Virus record (IMG/VR): IMGVR_UViG_3300023242_001029
Location: 1 to 22,564 of that record
Strand: one strand, 5' to 3'
Source of the DNA: a virus
DNA length: 22,564 bases
Shown: positions 1 to 6,129 of the stretch, one piece after another
Position numbering within the stretch: position 1 is the first letter of the stretch
Layout of the letters: every line of letters starts with the position of its first letter
Translations under genes and position numbers: made by a program
The notes under the pieces: model-generated
Databases searched by the model: none
The model's input: the letters and a program-made list of their open reading frames with translations, nothing else
Told to the model about the DNA's origin: nothing

Positions 1-37
1 TAAAAAGAAAAGTAAGGAATTTATTAAAAAAAGATTT

Positions 38-583
38 ATGGATGTATTAAAATTTAAAGAGTGGGTATATAATCAACATGATGTTGTTTGTAATCAAAAA
101 TATAATAAGACTTTACCTTATTCATTCCATTTAGATTTAGTAGCTACCAATACTATGAGATTTAAACACTTACTTGGTGTTAATAACCTAAATGTTGCTT
201 TAATGGGTGCATTAGGTCATGATTTAATTGAGGATGCTAGAGTTACTTATAATGATATTAAGCAATTGGATTTAAGATCAGAAGGTCATATGCCAATTTC
301 AGAAAGAGTAGCTGATGTAATTTATGCATGTACTGAATTACGAGGTAGAAATAGAGGTGAACGTCATGGAGGAGAATATATTCAAGGTTTAAAAGATAAT
401 CGTTTAGGTTTATATGTGAAACTTTGTGATATTGGAGCAAATGTTGGATTTGGTGTTTTAACTAATTCCTCAATGGTAAAAAAATATAGGGAAGAATTTC
501 CCAAATTAAAAGAAAAACTTTATAGAGATGAGTTTGATGAATTATTCGTCTATATTGAAAAATTATTAACTTTAAATAAATAA
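38..583 (+). CDS. Small alarmone hydrolase-like HD-domain protein (SpoT/MESH1-type)
   Basis: This is probably a (p)ppGpp-type 3'-pyrophosphohydrolase of the SpoT/MESH1 class. The full HD signature is visible in 181 aa: H31, the block GHDLIED (H61, D62, E65, D66), and D131 with N135 in KLCDIGAN. In SpoT the equivalents are H53, H77-D78, E81-D82, D144 and N148; the HDxxED spacing and the four-residue step from Asp to Asn are the same here. There is no synthetase domain, so it would only hydrolyse. The TROVE gene starts 6 bases after its stop, so the two are probably co-transcribed. The reading frame is open leftward from the ATG at 38 to the window edge, so the true start could lie further upstream; no Shine-Dalgarno helps decide. 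A hydrolase for another nucleotide remains possible. Confidence 0.75.
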   Translation: MDVLKFKEWVYNQHDVVCNQKYNKTLPYSFHLDLVATNTMRFKHLLGVNNLNVALMGALGHDLIEDARVTYNDIKQLDLRSEGHMPISERVADVIYACTELRGRNRGERHGGEYIQGLKDNRLGLYVKLCDIGANVGFGVLTNSSMVKKYREEFPKLKEKLYRDEFDELFVYIEKLLTLNK

Positions 584-589
584 TAGATT

Positions 590-2146
590 ATGTCAAAGTA
601 CAATCAAACAAAAACACCAAGAAAGCCGGATGCGGTTTCTTATGAGGGTGGAGCATCATATAAGTATGGTGAAAAAGAAGAATTAATTTCAATTCTGGTC
701 ACAGGATTTGGGAATACATTCTATGAAAAATTAGGAGAAAGAGAAACTAGACTTCAAAATCTAATCGTTTCTTTAGGTAAAAAAGATCCTGAATTCGTAG
801 CAAAAGCTTTAGTTTATGCTAGAAGCGTTGTTGGACAAAGAAGTGCAACTCAATTTGGAGCTGTAGCATTTGCTTCATCATTATCAGGTTCTCCATTAGG
901 TAGAGCGTTTTTCGGTAAGAGAAACAGAAAAGGTAATTTTGGAGGTATTGTTCATCGTTTAGATGATATGCTTGAGATTGTTGCTTGTTATTTCCATTTC
1001 AATCCAGGTAAACCTTTACCTAACGCGATGAAGAGAGGATTTAAGGATGCTCTTGAAAATGCTGATACTTACGAGCTAGCTAAGTACCAAGGGAAGAACA
1101 AAAATGTATCTCTAGTAGATGTTATTAATTTAGTTCACCCAAGACCTTCTAGTGAAATGGAAGGAACTTTTAAAGACCTTATGAATGGTAATTTAAAGCA
1201 GTTTAATACTGTTGAAGATAAAAATACTACAGCAGGTCAAGAAGTTGCTGCTCAAGTTAAAGCAGGTGAAATTTCAGAAGACGAAGCTAAAGTTAAAGTT
1301 TCTCAAATGAAGGAAGATAACTATATAGAGTTAATTGAAACCGGTAAAATTGGATATTTAGCATTACTACGTAACCTACGTAATATGTTAAAAGATTCAT
1401 CATCTCCAGATTTAATTCTTGCTGCTAGTGCTTTATTAGTGAATAAGGAAAAAATTAAAGGTTCTTTAGTATTTCCTCACCAAATTGATTTAGCGTTAGA
1501 AGTACTGTTAAGTGAGAAGATTGATGTACCTAGGTACTTACTTCAAGCTTTAAATACAGCTTATGAGTTAGCAATTCCAAACTTAACAGAGTTATTTCCA
1601 AGTGGAAGAACTGCTATTATATTTGATACATCATCATCAATGAATGGGTCTTATGGTGGTATGATTAAATTACTAAACGGTAAGCAAGGTAGTACCTCAG
1701 CTCTTAAAAAAGCATCATTAGTAGCAGCTACATTAGCTAAAGGTATTGATGCAGATGTTTTCCATTTTGCTTCTACTTGTGAGAAAATTAATTTTAATCC
1801 ACTTGATAGTGTAAATACTATGAAGAATCTGTTTATATCAAAAGAAGGTAGAGTTGGTCATGGTACTAATTTTGGTCCAATATTTGAAACATTAAAATCA
1901 AATGGAGGATATGATAGAGTATTTATTATTAGTGATCTACAAGGTAATTCTTATATTAGACCTCAAGATTACACTCATATGCATGTTTATTCAATTGATA
2001 TAACAGGTTATGGTACGACTATGTTCAAACCATTTAACAAATTATACCAATTATTTGGATATACTTCAGAGCTTTATGAGCTAATCAAAAAGGTAGAAGT
2101 TGATCCTAGGGTGTTAATGAATGAAATTGATGCCATTGTAATTTAA
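590..2146 (+). CDS. Ro60/Rsr-like TROVE-domain RNA-binding protein with vWA domain
   Basis: This 518-aa protein has the layout of Ro60 (Rsr in bacteria), a ring-shaped protein that binds Y RNAs and misfolded or decaying RNAs. The N-terminal HEAT-like TROVE domain (about 15-335) includes two blocks I recognise as typical of the family, LVHPRP near 181-186 and LLRNLRNM near 259-266. The C-terminal vWA domain (about 340-515) has a complete-looking MIDAS: D346, S348 and S350 in FDTSSSM, T426 in GHGTNFGP and D449 in FIISDL. The length matches the bacterial and animal proteins, and I see no truncation or frameshift. It follows an alarmone-hydrolase-like gene by 6 bases and ends just before a strong terminator. 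No Y RNA is visible next to it, so its RNA partner may be a host RNA or encoded elsewhere. The family assignment is firm; its role in a phage is unknown. Confidence 0.93.
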   Translation: MSKYNQTKTPRKPDAVSYEGGASYKYGEKEELISILVTGFGNTFYEKLGERETRLQNLIVSLGKKDPEFVAKALVYARSVVGQRSATQFGAVAFASSLSGSPLGRAFFGKRNRKGNFGGIVHRLDDMLEIVACYFHFNPGKPLPNAMKRGFKDALENADTYELAKYQGKNKNVSLVDVINLVHPRPSSEMEGTFKDLMNGNLKQFNTVEDKNTTAGQEVAAQVKAGEISEDEAKVKVSQMKEDNYIELIETGKIGYLALLRNLRNMLKDSSSPDLILAASALLVNKEKIKGSLVFPHQIDLALEVLLSEKIDVPRYLLQALNTAYELAIPNLTELFPSGRTAIIFDTSSSMNGSYGGMIKLLNGKQGSTSALKKASLVAATLAKGIDADVFHFASTCEKINFNPLDSVNTMKNLFISKEGRVGHGTNFGPIFETLKSNGGYDRVFIISDLQGNSYIRPQDYTHMHVYSIDITGYGTTMFKPFNKLYQLFGYTSELYELIKKVEVDPRVLMNEIDAIVI

Positions 2147-2149
2147 ATT

Positions 2150-2174
2150 AAGCCGCCTAGTGCGGCTTTTTTTT
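2150..2174 (+). terminator. Intrinsic terminator after the TROVE gene
   Basis: A perfect 7-bp inverted repeat (AAGCCGC at 2150-2156, GCGGCTT at 2162-2168) with a 5-base CTAGT loop runs into eight T residues (2167-2174). The GC-rich stem stands out in this AT-rich region. It lies four bases after the TROVE stop codon and probably ends the hydrolase-TROVE transcript. Confidence 0.92.
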
Positions 2175-2175
2175 A

Positions 2176-2183
2176 TATTTATA
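2176..2183 (+). promoter_or_regulatory. Candidate AT-rich promoter element TATTTATA
   Basis: TATTTATA lies between the terminator and the next start codon, 23 bases upstream of the ATG at 2207. The same octamer occurs in the gaps before 5005 and 8248. Its position directly after a terminator makes a promoter plausible, but the motif also arises easily in AT-rich DNA. Confidence 0.3.
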
Positions 2184-2206
2184 TTTAACATAAAAACATA
2201 TATAAT

Positions 2207-2431
2207 ATGAACACATTTTTCAAAGCTAGTTATGGTGCAATTAAAGAATGGATTTTAGGAGTATTTTCTCTAAATGGATTTATCAATGGAGGTTGGTTAA
2301 TAGGTGGTGTAGCTTTAATACTTTTTGGATTTCCTTTGTTTGGTGGATTTTCTTTAGGTATATTTGTTGAGAAAAACAGAAAAACATTAATTAAACTTTA
2401 TAAAAAAGTAAAGGAGAATATTAAAAAATAA
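2207..2431 (+). CDS. Small membrane protein, unknown function
   Basis: I do not recognise this 74-aa protein. Residues about 13-54 are rich in Gly, Phe, Leu and Ile and form one long or two short membrane segments (clearest at 28-54). The C-terminal tail (55-74) is lysine-rich and would stay in the cytoplasm by the positive-inside rule. There is no cleavable-signal pattern. It is the first gene after the terminator at 2150-2174 and may start a new transcript. Small phage membrane proteins can act in lysis or superinfection exclusion, but nothing here shows either role. Confidence 0.65.
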   Translation: MNTFFKASYGAIKEWILGVFSLNGFINGGWLIGGVALILFGFPLFGGFSLGIFVEKNRKTLIKLYKKVKENIKK

Positions 2432-2444
2432 AAAGTAAATTGTT

Positions 2445-2702
2445 ATGGAAAAATTAAATAATGAATTAAATGAATATTTAAATCCCCTATTAACTAAGTT
2501 GATGGGGGATTCTTTTGATACCCTCCAAGGTTTATATCAAGAAGGAGGTTTGAAAGAATTAGAAGTTATAGAGCTTGAGTTTTTCTTGAAGTTCATATTA
2601 GATGCGCGCGAATTTTACCAAGATTTGCCCGATAGATTAGATGATTTAAATATTATCGATGCGTCTATCAAAGATTTAATTAAATCAAAAAGTAACGGTT
2701 AA
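2445..2702 (+). CDS. Small acidic helical protein, unknown function
   Basis: This 85-aa protein is predicted mostly helical and acidic, with a leucine- and glutamate-rich centre (about 28-60) and a lysine-containing end. I cannot assign a family. Two points are odd. The codons for residues 13-23 form a 14-bp RNA hairpin (2481-2511), and M20 offers an in-frame start within the 3' arm of that hairpin. Also, the frame +1 to this gene stays open past its TAA stop for a further 28 or so codons, into the gap at 2703-2792. A holin-like or toxin role is not supported, since there is no membrane segment. Confidence 0.6.
   Translation: MEKLNNELNEYLNPLLTKLMGDSFDTLQGLYQEGGLKELEVIELEFFLKFILDAREFYQDLPDRLDDLNIIDASIKDLIKSKSNG
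2481..2511 (+). promoter_or_regulatory. Strong RNA hairpin inside the start of the 85-aa gene
   Basis: The arms at 2481-2494 and 2498-2511 pair over 14 bp, with two G-U wobbles and a 3-base TAA loop; five G-C pairs are in the stem. A short T-rich stretch (cttttga) follows. It begins 37 bases into the coding sequence. It could be an attenuator, an RNA-processing or RNA-binding site, or a translation control element around the internal ATG at 2502. Confidence 0.5.
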
Positions 2703-2792
2703 AATATTAGAACAAAATTCTTTTAAAAGCTTTTTAGAAAAGGCGTGCCTGGGCCAAAAAAAGGATGTATATTCTGACCCAAATTAAAACAT
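2703..2792 (+). other. 90-base gap encoding an open peptide without a canonical start
   Basis: No ATG, GTG or TTG opens a gene here. One frame, open from 2680 to the TAA at 2785-2787, reads ...KILEQNSFKSFLEKACLG... and ends in YSDPN. The part SFKSFLEKA resembles the short capsid-targeting tags of T4 internal head proteins (pattern K-T/S-Y/F-x-x-F-I/L-x-E/K-A). It may be a remnant of a deleted gene, a +1 frameshift extension of the preceding gene, or chance. The segment at 2741-2756 (ggcgtgcctgggcc) is unusually GC-rich for this genome and there is a run of seven A residues just after it. Confidence 0.35.
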
Positions 2793-3086
2793 TTGGAAAA
2801 ACAAATCACAATTTACACTTTAAAAAATTGCCCAATTTGTCAATTCTTAAAAGGAGAACTTGAAGGAAGAAAAAGGGAATTTAAAGAAATAAGGATAGAA
2901 GATAATAATGAAATAGGGGATGTTCTGGAAGAAAAATTTAAAACAATAACCTATCCAATTTTCCAAATTTACGAGAAAGGTAAAATACTTACTTTTCTTC
3001 GTGAAACAGACTTGGAGTCCCCAAATAACGTCATTATATTTGACATAAATAATATACCAAATATATTAAATCAATATGAGATATAA
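2793..3086 (+). CDS. Glutaredoxin-like thiol-disulfide oxidoreductase
   Basis: This is a 97-aa thioredoxin-fold protein of glutaredoxin size. The redox motif C13-P-I-C16 follows a first beta strand (ITIYTLKN), and the cis-proline loop appears as ITYPIFQIYE near residues 52-61. In T4-type phages such proteins supply electrons to the phage ribonucleotide reductase; whether one is present cannot be seen in this window. The start is TTG: a stop lies in frame at 2775-2777 and no ATG or GTG occurs between it and the CPxC motif. The C-terminal part (after about 70) is less typical of the family. Its last bases overlap the next small gene by 11 bases. Confidence 0.85.
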   Translation: MEKQITIYTLKNCPICQFLKGELEGRKREFKEIRIEDNNEIGDVLEEKFKTITYPIFQIYEKGKILTFLRETDLESPNNVIIFDINNIPNILNQYEI

Positions 3087-3249
3087 ACAATTAGTAGTAC
3101 AAAAATTAAATGCTATTGAAAATAGATTAAATGCTATGAATAGCGAAATTTCAAGAGGGAATCGTCCCAATTACGAAAAACATTCTGAATTAATGAAAGA
3201 ACAAATTGAAGAAGTTCAATCATTAATCAATACAAATGACGAAGATTAA
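3076..3249 (+). CDS. 57-aa coiled-coil protein, unknown function
   Basis: A short gene fills the space between the glutaredoxin and the YhaM-like HD gene. It starts at ATG 3076 (MRYKQLVVQKL), overlaps the glutaredoxin end by 11 bases in another frame, and stops with TAA at 3247-3249, two bases before the next ATG. The 57 residues are rich in Glu, Gln, Asn and Leu with a heptad-like pattern, consistent with a helical hairpin broken near GNRPNY (29-34). The tight packing on both sides supports it as a real gene. I do not recognise a family. Confidence 0.7.
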   Translation: MRYKQLVVQKLNAIENRLNAMNSEISRGNRPNYEKHSELMKEQIEEVQSLINTNDED

Positions 3250-3251
3250 TT

Positions 3252-3908
3252 ATGACTAATCTAACAGCAGAACAAATTCAAGAAAATTGGAATATTTTCA
3301 TCCAAAACATAGAAGACTATATAACTGAAGACAGAAAATTACAATTAAAAGATTTCTATGAATCACTTCAGGAACGTTTAATAGTTTATCCAGCCTCTAA
3401 CCAATTAAAATATCATAATTGTATGCCAGGTGGTTATGTTGATCATGTTAATAGAGTTGTTAAAGCATCATTATATGTTTTTAAATTATGGGGGTTAATG
3501 GGAGCTAAAACTGATAATTATACTCAGGAAGAATTAGTATTCTCAGCAATTAATCATGATTTAGGTAAAATTGGAGATACTAATCACGAAGCGTATTTAC
3601 CATCAGATGATGCTTGGAGAAAGAAGAATTTAGGGGAAATGTATACATTTAATACTGAATTACATTTTATGCAGGTTCCTGATAGATCAATATTCTTACT
3701 TCAAGAAGCAGGAATTCCAATAACAAGAAACGAATTTATAGCAATTAAAACACATGATGGTTTATATGATCAGGCCAATGAGGCTTATTTAAAATCATAC
3801 ACACCAGAAACTAAACCACGAACTAATTTACCTTATATTCTACATCAGGCTGACATGATGGCAGCTAGAATAGAAGCAGAAGGTCAAATTCTAAAAGACC
3901 TTATTTAA
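3252..3908 (+). CDS. YhaM-like HD-domain phosphohydrolase
   Basis: This 218-aa protein has an HD-superfamily core: H55 and the block MPGGYVDHVNRV (H65), then INHDLGKIGD (H102, D103, K106), H138, THDGLYD (H168) and HQADMMAARIE (D201). The PGG-x-x-x-H block, the HDxGK motif and the C-terminal A-D-x-x-A resemble the HD domain of the 3'-5' exoribonuclease YhaM, but the OB-fold RNA-binding domain of YhaM is absent. A metal-dependent nuclease or nucleotide phosphohydrolase is likely; the substrate is not visible. Unlike the first HD gene it has no HDxxED motif, so an alarmone hydrolase is unlikely. It starts two bases after the 57-aa gene and ends two bases before the next gene. Confidence 0.75.
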   Translation: MTNLTAEQIQENWNIFIQNIEDYITEDRKLQLKDFYESLQERLIVYPASNQLKYHNCMPGGYVDHVNRVVKASLYVFKLWGLMGAKTDNYTQEELVFSAINHDLGKIGDTNHEAYLPSDDAWRKKNLGEMYTFNTELHFMQVPDRSIFLLQEAGIPITRNEFIAIKTHDGLYDQANEAYLKSYTPETKPRTNLPYILHQADMMAARIEAEGQILKDLI

Positions 3909-3910
3909 TT

Positions 3911-4207
3911 ATGATGACATATACAACATTTTTTATCATTCAAGGTAGTATAATCCTAGTAGGTATAATAGCAATTATTATCAGGAATATATTTATCAAG
4001 AATAAAAAATTATCTTCTATTATTGCTTCGCAAGATAAATATTTAATGGAATTATATAATACTATTAAATTAAGTGAACAAAGAATTAAAGAGATTGATG
4101 AGAAACAAATATTCCAAGGTGATGATGAAATTGGATGGTTCTTTACTAATCTTAAGAAAATGCAAGAAGCTTTATCAGAATATATAGATTTAGTTTCAAC
4201 AAAATAA
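3911..4207 (+). CDS. Small membrane-anchored coiled-coil protein
   Basis: This 98-aa protein has one clear N-terminal membrane helix (about 6-28, ending in basic residues RNIFIKNKK) followed by a charged helical region (about 36-95) likely to form a coiled coil. The basic residues after the membrane helix suggest that the C-terminal part is cytoplasmic. It follows the HD gene by two bases and precedes the 60-base gap before the sigma-factor gene. The layout resembles spanin- or Rz-like proteins only superficially; there is no lysis cassette around it. I cannot assign a family. Confidence 0.65.
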   Translation: MMTYTTFFIIQGSIILVGIIAIIIRNIFIKNKKLSSIIASQDKYLMELYNTIKLSEQRIKEIDEKQIFQGDDEIGWFFTNLKKMQEALSEYIDLVSTK

Positions 4208-4229
4208 CAATAACATTTATAAATTTATA

Positions 4230-4250
4230 AGGGGATATTTTATATCCTCT
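4230..4250 (+). promoter_or_regulatory. Hairpin upstream of the sigma-factor gene
   Basis: The arms AGGGGATAT (4230-4238) and ATATCCTCT (4242-4250) pair over 9 bp with one G-U wobble around a TTT loop. No long T-tract follows (tccctactc), so it is a weak terminator at best. It ends 17 bases before the ATG at 4268 and could affect expression of the sigma gene. Two ATTTATA elements (4215-4221, 4223-4229) lie just upstream. Confidence 0.45.
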
Positions 4251-4267
4251 TCCCTACTCTGCAAAAT

Positions 4268-4975
4268 ATGGCAAGAAAAAGAAAAAACTTCTATTTTACA
4301 AAAGATACAGAAGAAGCAATTTTAGAATACGTAGCATCAACTCATCAACCAACACGAAATAAAATATATAGAGAAAGGATTGATCATGCCTTTTTTAAAT
4401 TAACCCAAAATATAATTAATACATTTAAATTTCATTATACTGATGGAGTTAGTATTGAAGATTTACAACAAGAGGTTATTTGTTTTTTATTAGAAAAATT
4501 AGATAAATATAAACAAGAAAATGGTGCAGCATTTTCATATTTTGGAACTATCGCTAAAAGATATTTAATACTTAAAAATAATAAGAATTATAAAAAACTT
4601 AAAAATAAAGAAGATATTTCTGTTATAGATGAAGATAAAAATATTACAAATGATATAGTTAATAATGAATTCAAAAATCAACCATTCTTTGAAGAAGATT
4701 ATACCATAAAACATTTTATTGAGTATGTTGAATTACATGAATCAACAATATTTGACTCAGAAGAAGATAAGAAAACATCTTGGGCAATAATTGAATTATT
4801 TAAACGTAGAGAAAATATAGAAATATTTAATAAAAAGGCATTATTATTATATATTAGGGAAATGACTGGTCAAGAAACTCCCCAAATCACCAAAATATCC
4901 AAAAAACTCAAAAAAATATACAACAGATTACGTAATCAGTATGATGAATATGGATTTATTTCCTTAAACTTTTAA
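4268..4975 (+). CDS. gp55: gp55-like late RNA polymerase sigma factor
   Basis: This 235-aa protein resembles T4 gp55, the small sigma factor that directs host RNA polymerase to late phage promoters. The best evidence is a sigma region-2-like segment at about 36-105: a helix with FKLTQNIINTFKF, then SIEDLQQEVICFLLEKLDKY and AFSYFGTIAKRYLI, the usual order of a sigma-70 region 2. The N-terminus is basic (RKRK at 3-6). The protein is about 50 residues longer than T4 gp55; the extra lies in a C-terminal acidic and then lysine-rich helical part (about 120-235) that may replace region 4 or bind a clamp. It stands at the head of the tail block, as expected for a late regulator. Region-2 similarity is read by eye, so a more general sigma-like protein is the alternative. 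Confidence 0.72.
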   Translation: MARKRKNFYFTKDTEEAILEYVASTHQPTRNKIYRERIDHAFFKLTQNIINTFKFHYTDGVSIEDLQQEVICFLLEKLDKYKQENGAAFSYFGTIAKRYLILKNNKNYKKLKNKEDISVIDEDKNITNDIVNNEFKNQPFFEEDYTIKHFIEYVELHESTIFDSEEDKKTSWAIIELFKRRENIEIFNKKALLLYIREMTGQETPQITKISKKLKKIYNRLRNQYDEYGFISLNF

Positions 4976-4983
4976 ATTGTTTA

Positions 4984-4991
4984 TATTTATA
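4984..4991 (+). promoter_or_regulatory. Candidate AT-rich promoter element TATTTATA
   Basis: TATTTATA sits in the 29-base gap between the sigma gene and the first gene of the tail block, 13 bases before the ATG at 5005. A late promoter here would drive the whole tail module. It is the exact reverse complement of the T4 late -10 element TATAAATA. Confidence 0.35.
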
Positions 4992-5004
4992 TAAAAATAA
5001 ACAT

Positions 5005-5340
5005 ATGGAATTTAATGATGTAAAAATTTATGAAGGTACAAATTTAGGAAATATATTACAAGAAATTCATAAAAATTCTCAATCCAAAGAAAAGGAATTA
5101 AAAAAATTAATTAATGATCTAAAACCACTAATTGAAACAGCGGGTGATGCTGTTATAGTAGTTCCATTAATTACTAGTTATATGAATGCCGCTATTAAAA
5201 ATGATGATAATTTAATTAAAATGGCTACAATAGTTCAAAAGGCTATGAATTCAGGAAAATCAGCTGAGGATGATTATGGTTTAAGTGATAAGGAAAAAGA
5301 AGCTTTATTAGATAATGTAAGACAAATGAATGTTGTTTAA
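5005..5340 (+). CDS. Small helical protein at the head of the tail block
   Basis: I do not recognise this 111-aa protein. It is mostly helical, with an acidic and lysine-rich N-terminal half (about 15-48, coiled-coil-like), a hydrophobic patch GDAVIVVPLITSYMNAAI (about 47-64) and a C-terminal part ending in DKEKEALLDNVRQM. The hydrophobic patch contains Asp and Pro and looks like a buried helix rather than a membrane segment. Its stop codon is directly followed by the ATG of the hub gene, so it is probably a virion component or assembly chaperone translated together with the baseplate proteins. Confidence 0.6.
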   Translation: MEFNDVKIYEGTNLGNILQEIHKNSQSKEKELKKLINDLKPLIETAGDAVIVVPLITSYMNAAIKNDDNLIKMATIVQKAMNSGKSAEDDYGLSDKEKEALLDNVRQMNVV

Positions 5341-6129
5341 ATGAGTTTATATCCGTTCCTATCAAATAATTATAAAGGAAAAAATGAATCTAAACCAACT
5401 AGTGTTTTATTCCCTGCAAGAGTAAAACAAATATTATTATCAGATAATGATAAAATATTCGAAAAATTAGGTGGTTGGGGATCAATTGGGGCTATTCAAT
5501 TTAAACCTTTATATAGTTATACTGATATAAATACAGATAATAATTTCTTTGCCAAACCATTATTCTCAAATATAAAACAATACCCCTTAAAAGAAGAACT
5601 TGTTTTAGTAATATCTGCTCCATCACCTACAATTGTAGATGATCCAAATTCAAAAGAATATTATTATTTACCATTACCTATTGGAGTTTGGAATAGCCCA
5701 AATCATAATGCTTTACCTGATATTCCTTATTTTGAAAGTAAAAGGGAGGAAATCAATTTAGGTAAAACATTTGAAGAAAAATCTGAAGCTAGGAATTTAT
5801 TAGCTGAAGAAGGTGATGTAATAATTCAAGGGAGAAATAATCAAGCTATAAGATTTAGTGCAACTCATAAAGGTAAAAACAACCCTTGGAGTACATCAGG
5901 TGAAAATGGTAATCCAATTACTATTATTACAAATAAATTAGCTAATAAGGAAGATGATCCTTGGGTACCAACTTATGAAGATATAAACGAAGATGGTTCA
6001 TCAATATACTTATGTTCTACACAAGAAATACCTATTAATTTTGCAAGCAAAAATTTACAAACTCTAAATATAACCCTTTCAGCTGGATTTAATCCATCAT
6101 TACAAATTGAAGATAATAATAGCTTTTAA
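5341..6129 (+). CDS. Baseplate hub/spike OB-fold protein (gp5 N-terminal-like)
   Basis: This 262-aa protein looks like the OB-fold hub component found at the base of the central spike. It starts with FPARVKQILL (24-33), the usual first OB strand, continues through YPLKEELVLVISAP (81-94), and later has EEGDVIIQGRNNQAIRFS (156-173) and SIYLCSTQEIPI (221-232), blocks I associate with spike-base proteins of marine T4-like phages. There is no lysozyme domain, unlike T4 gp5. The next gene overlaps by one base (TAATG) and encodes a beta-helical spike, so gp5 function seems divided between two proteins. Exact equivalence to gp5 is inferred from motif and position. Confidence 0.65.
   Translation: MSLYPFLSNNYKGKNESKPTSVLFPARVKQILLSDNDKIFEKLGGWGSIGAIQFKPLYSYTDINTDNNFFAKPLFSNIKQYPLKEELVLVISAPSPTIVDDPNSKEYYYLPLPIGVWNSPNHNALPDIPYFESKREEINLGKTFEEKSEARNLLAEEGDVIIQGRNNQAIRFSATHKGKNNPWSTSGENGNPITIITNKLANKEDDPWVPTYEDINEDGSSIYLCSTQEIPINFASKNLQTLNITLSAGFNPSLQIEDNNSF

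Noticed and set aside
258-440. Reverse-strand open frames (258-440, 9172-9444, 15165-15449, 18114-18323, 18344-18550, 18916-19128, 19738-19947)
   Set aside because: All lie inside well-supported + strand genes, have low-complexity translations with no recognisable motif, and would be the only - strand genes in the window.
2147-2206. Possible Y RNA next to the TROVE gene
   Set aside because: The gap is only 60 bases, its one stem is a textbook terminator, and no Y-type long stem or tRNA-like module is seen.
2755-2764. Run of seven A residues as a programmed slippage site
   Set aside because: No conserved downstream frame benefits: the -1 and +1 frames are either stopped quickly or only shadow the glutaredoxin gene.
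2788-2795. Bacteroidetes-type -7 promoter element (TAnnTTTG-like) before the glutaredoxin gene
   Set aside because: The best match has a mismatch in the TA and includes the TTG start codon itself, so it cannot serve as a promoter for this gene.
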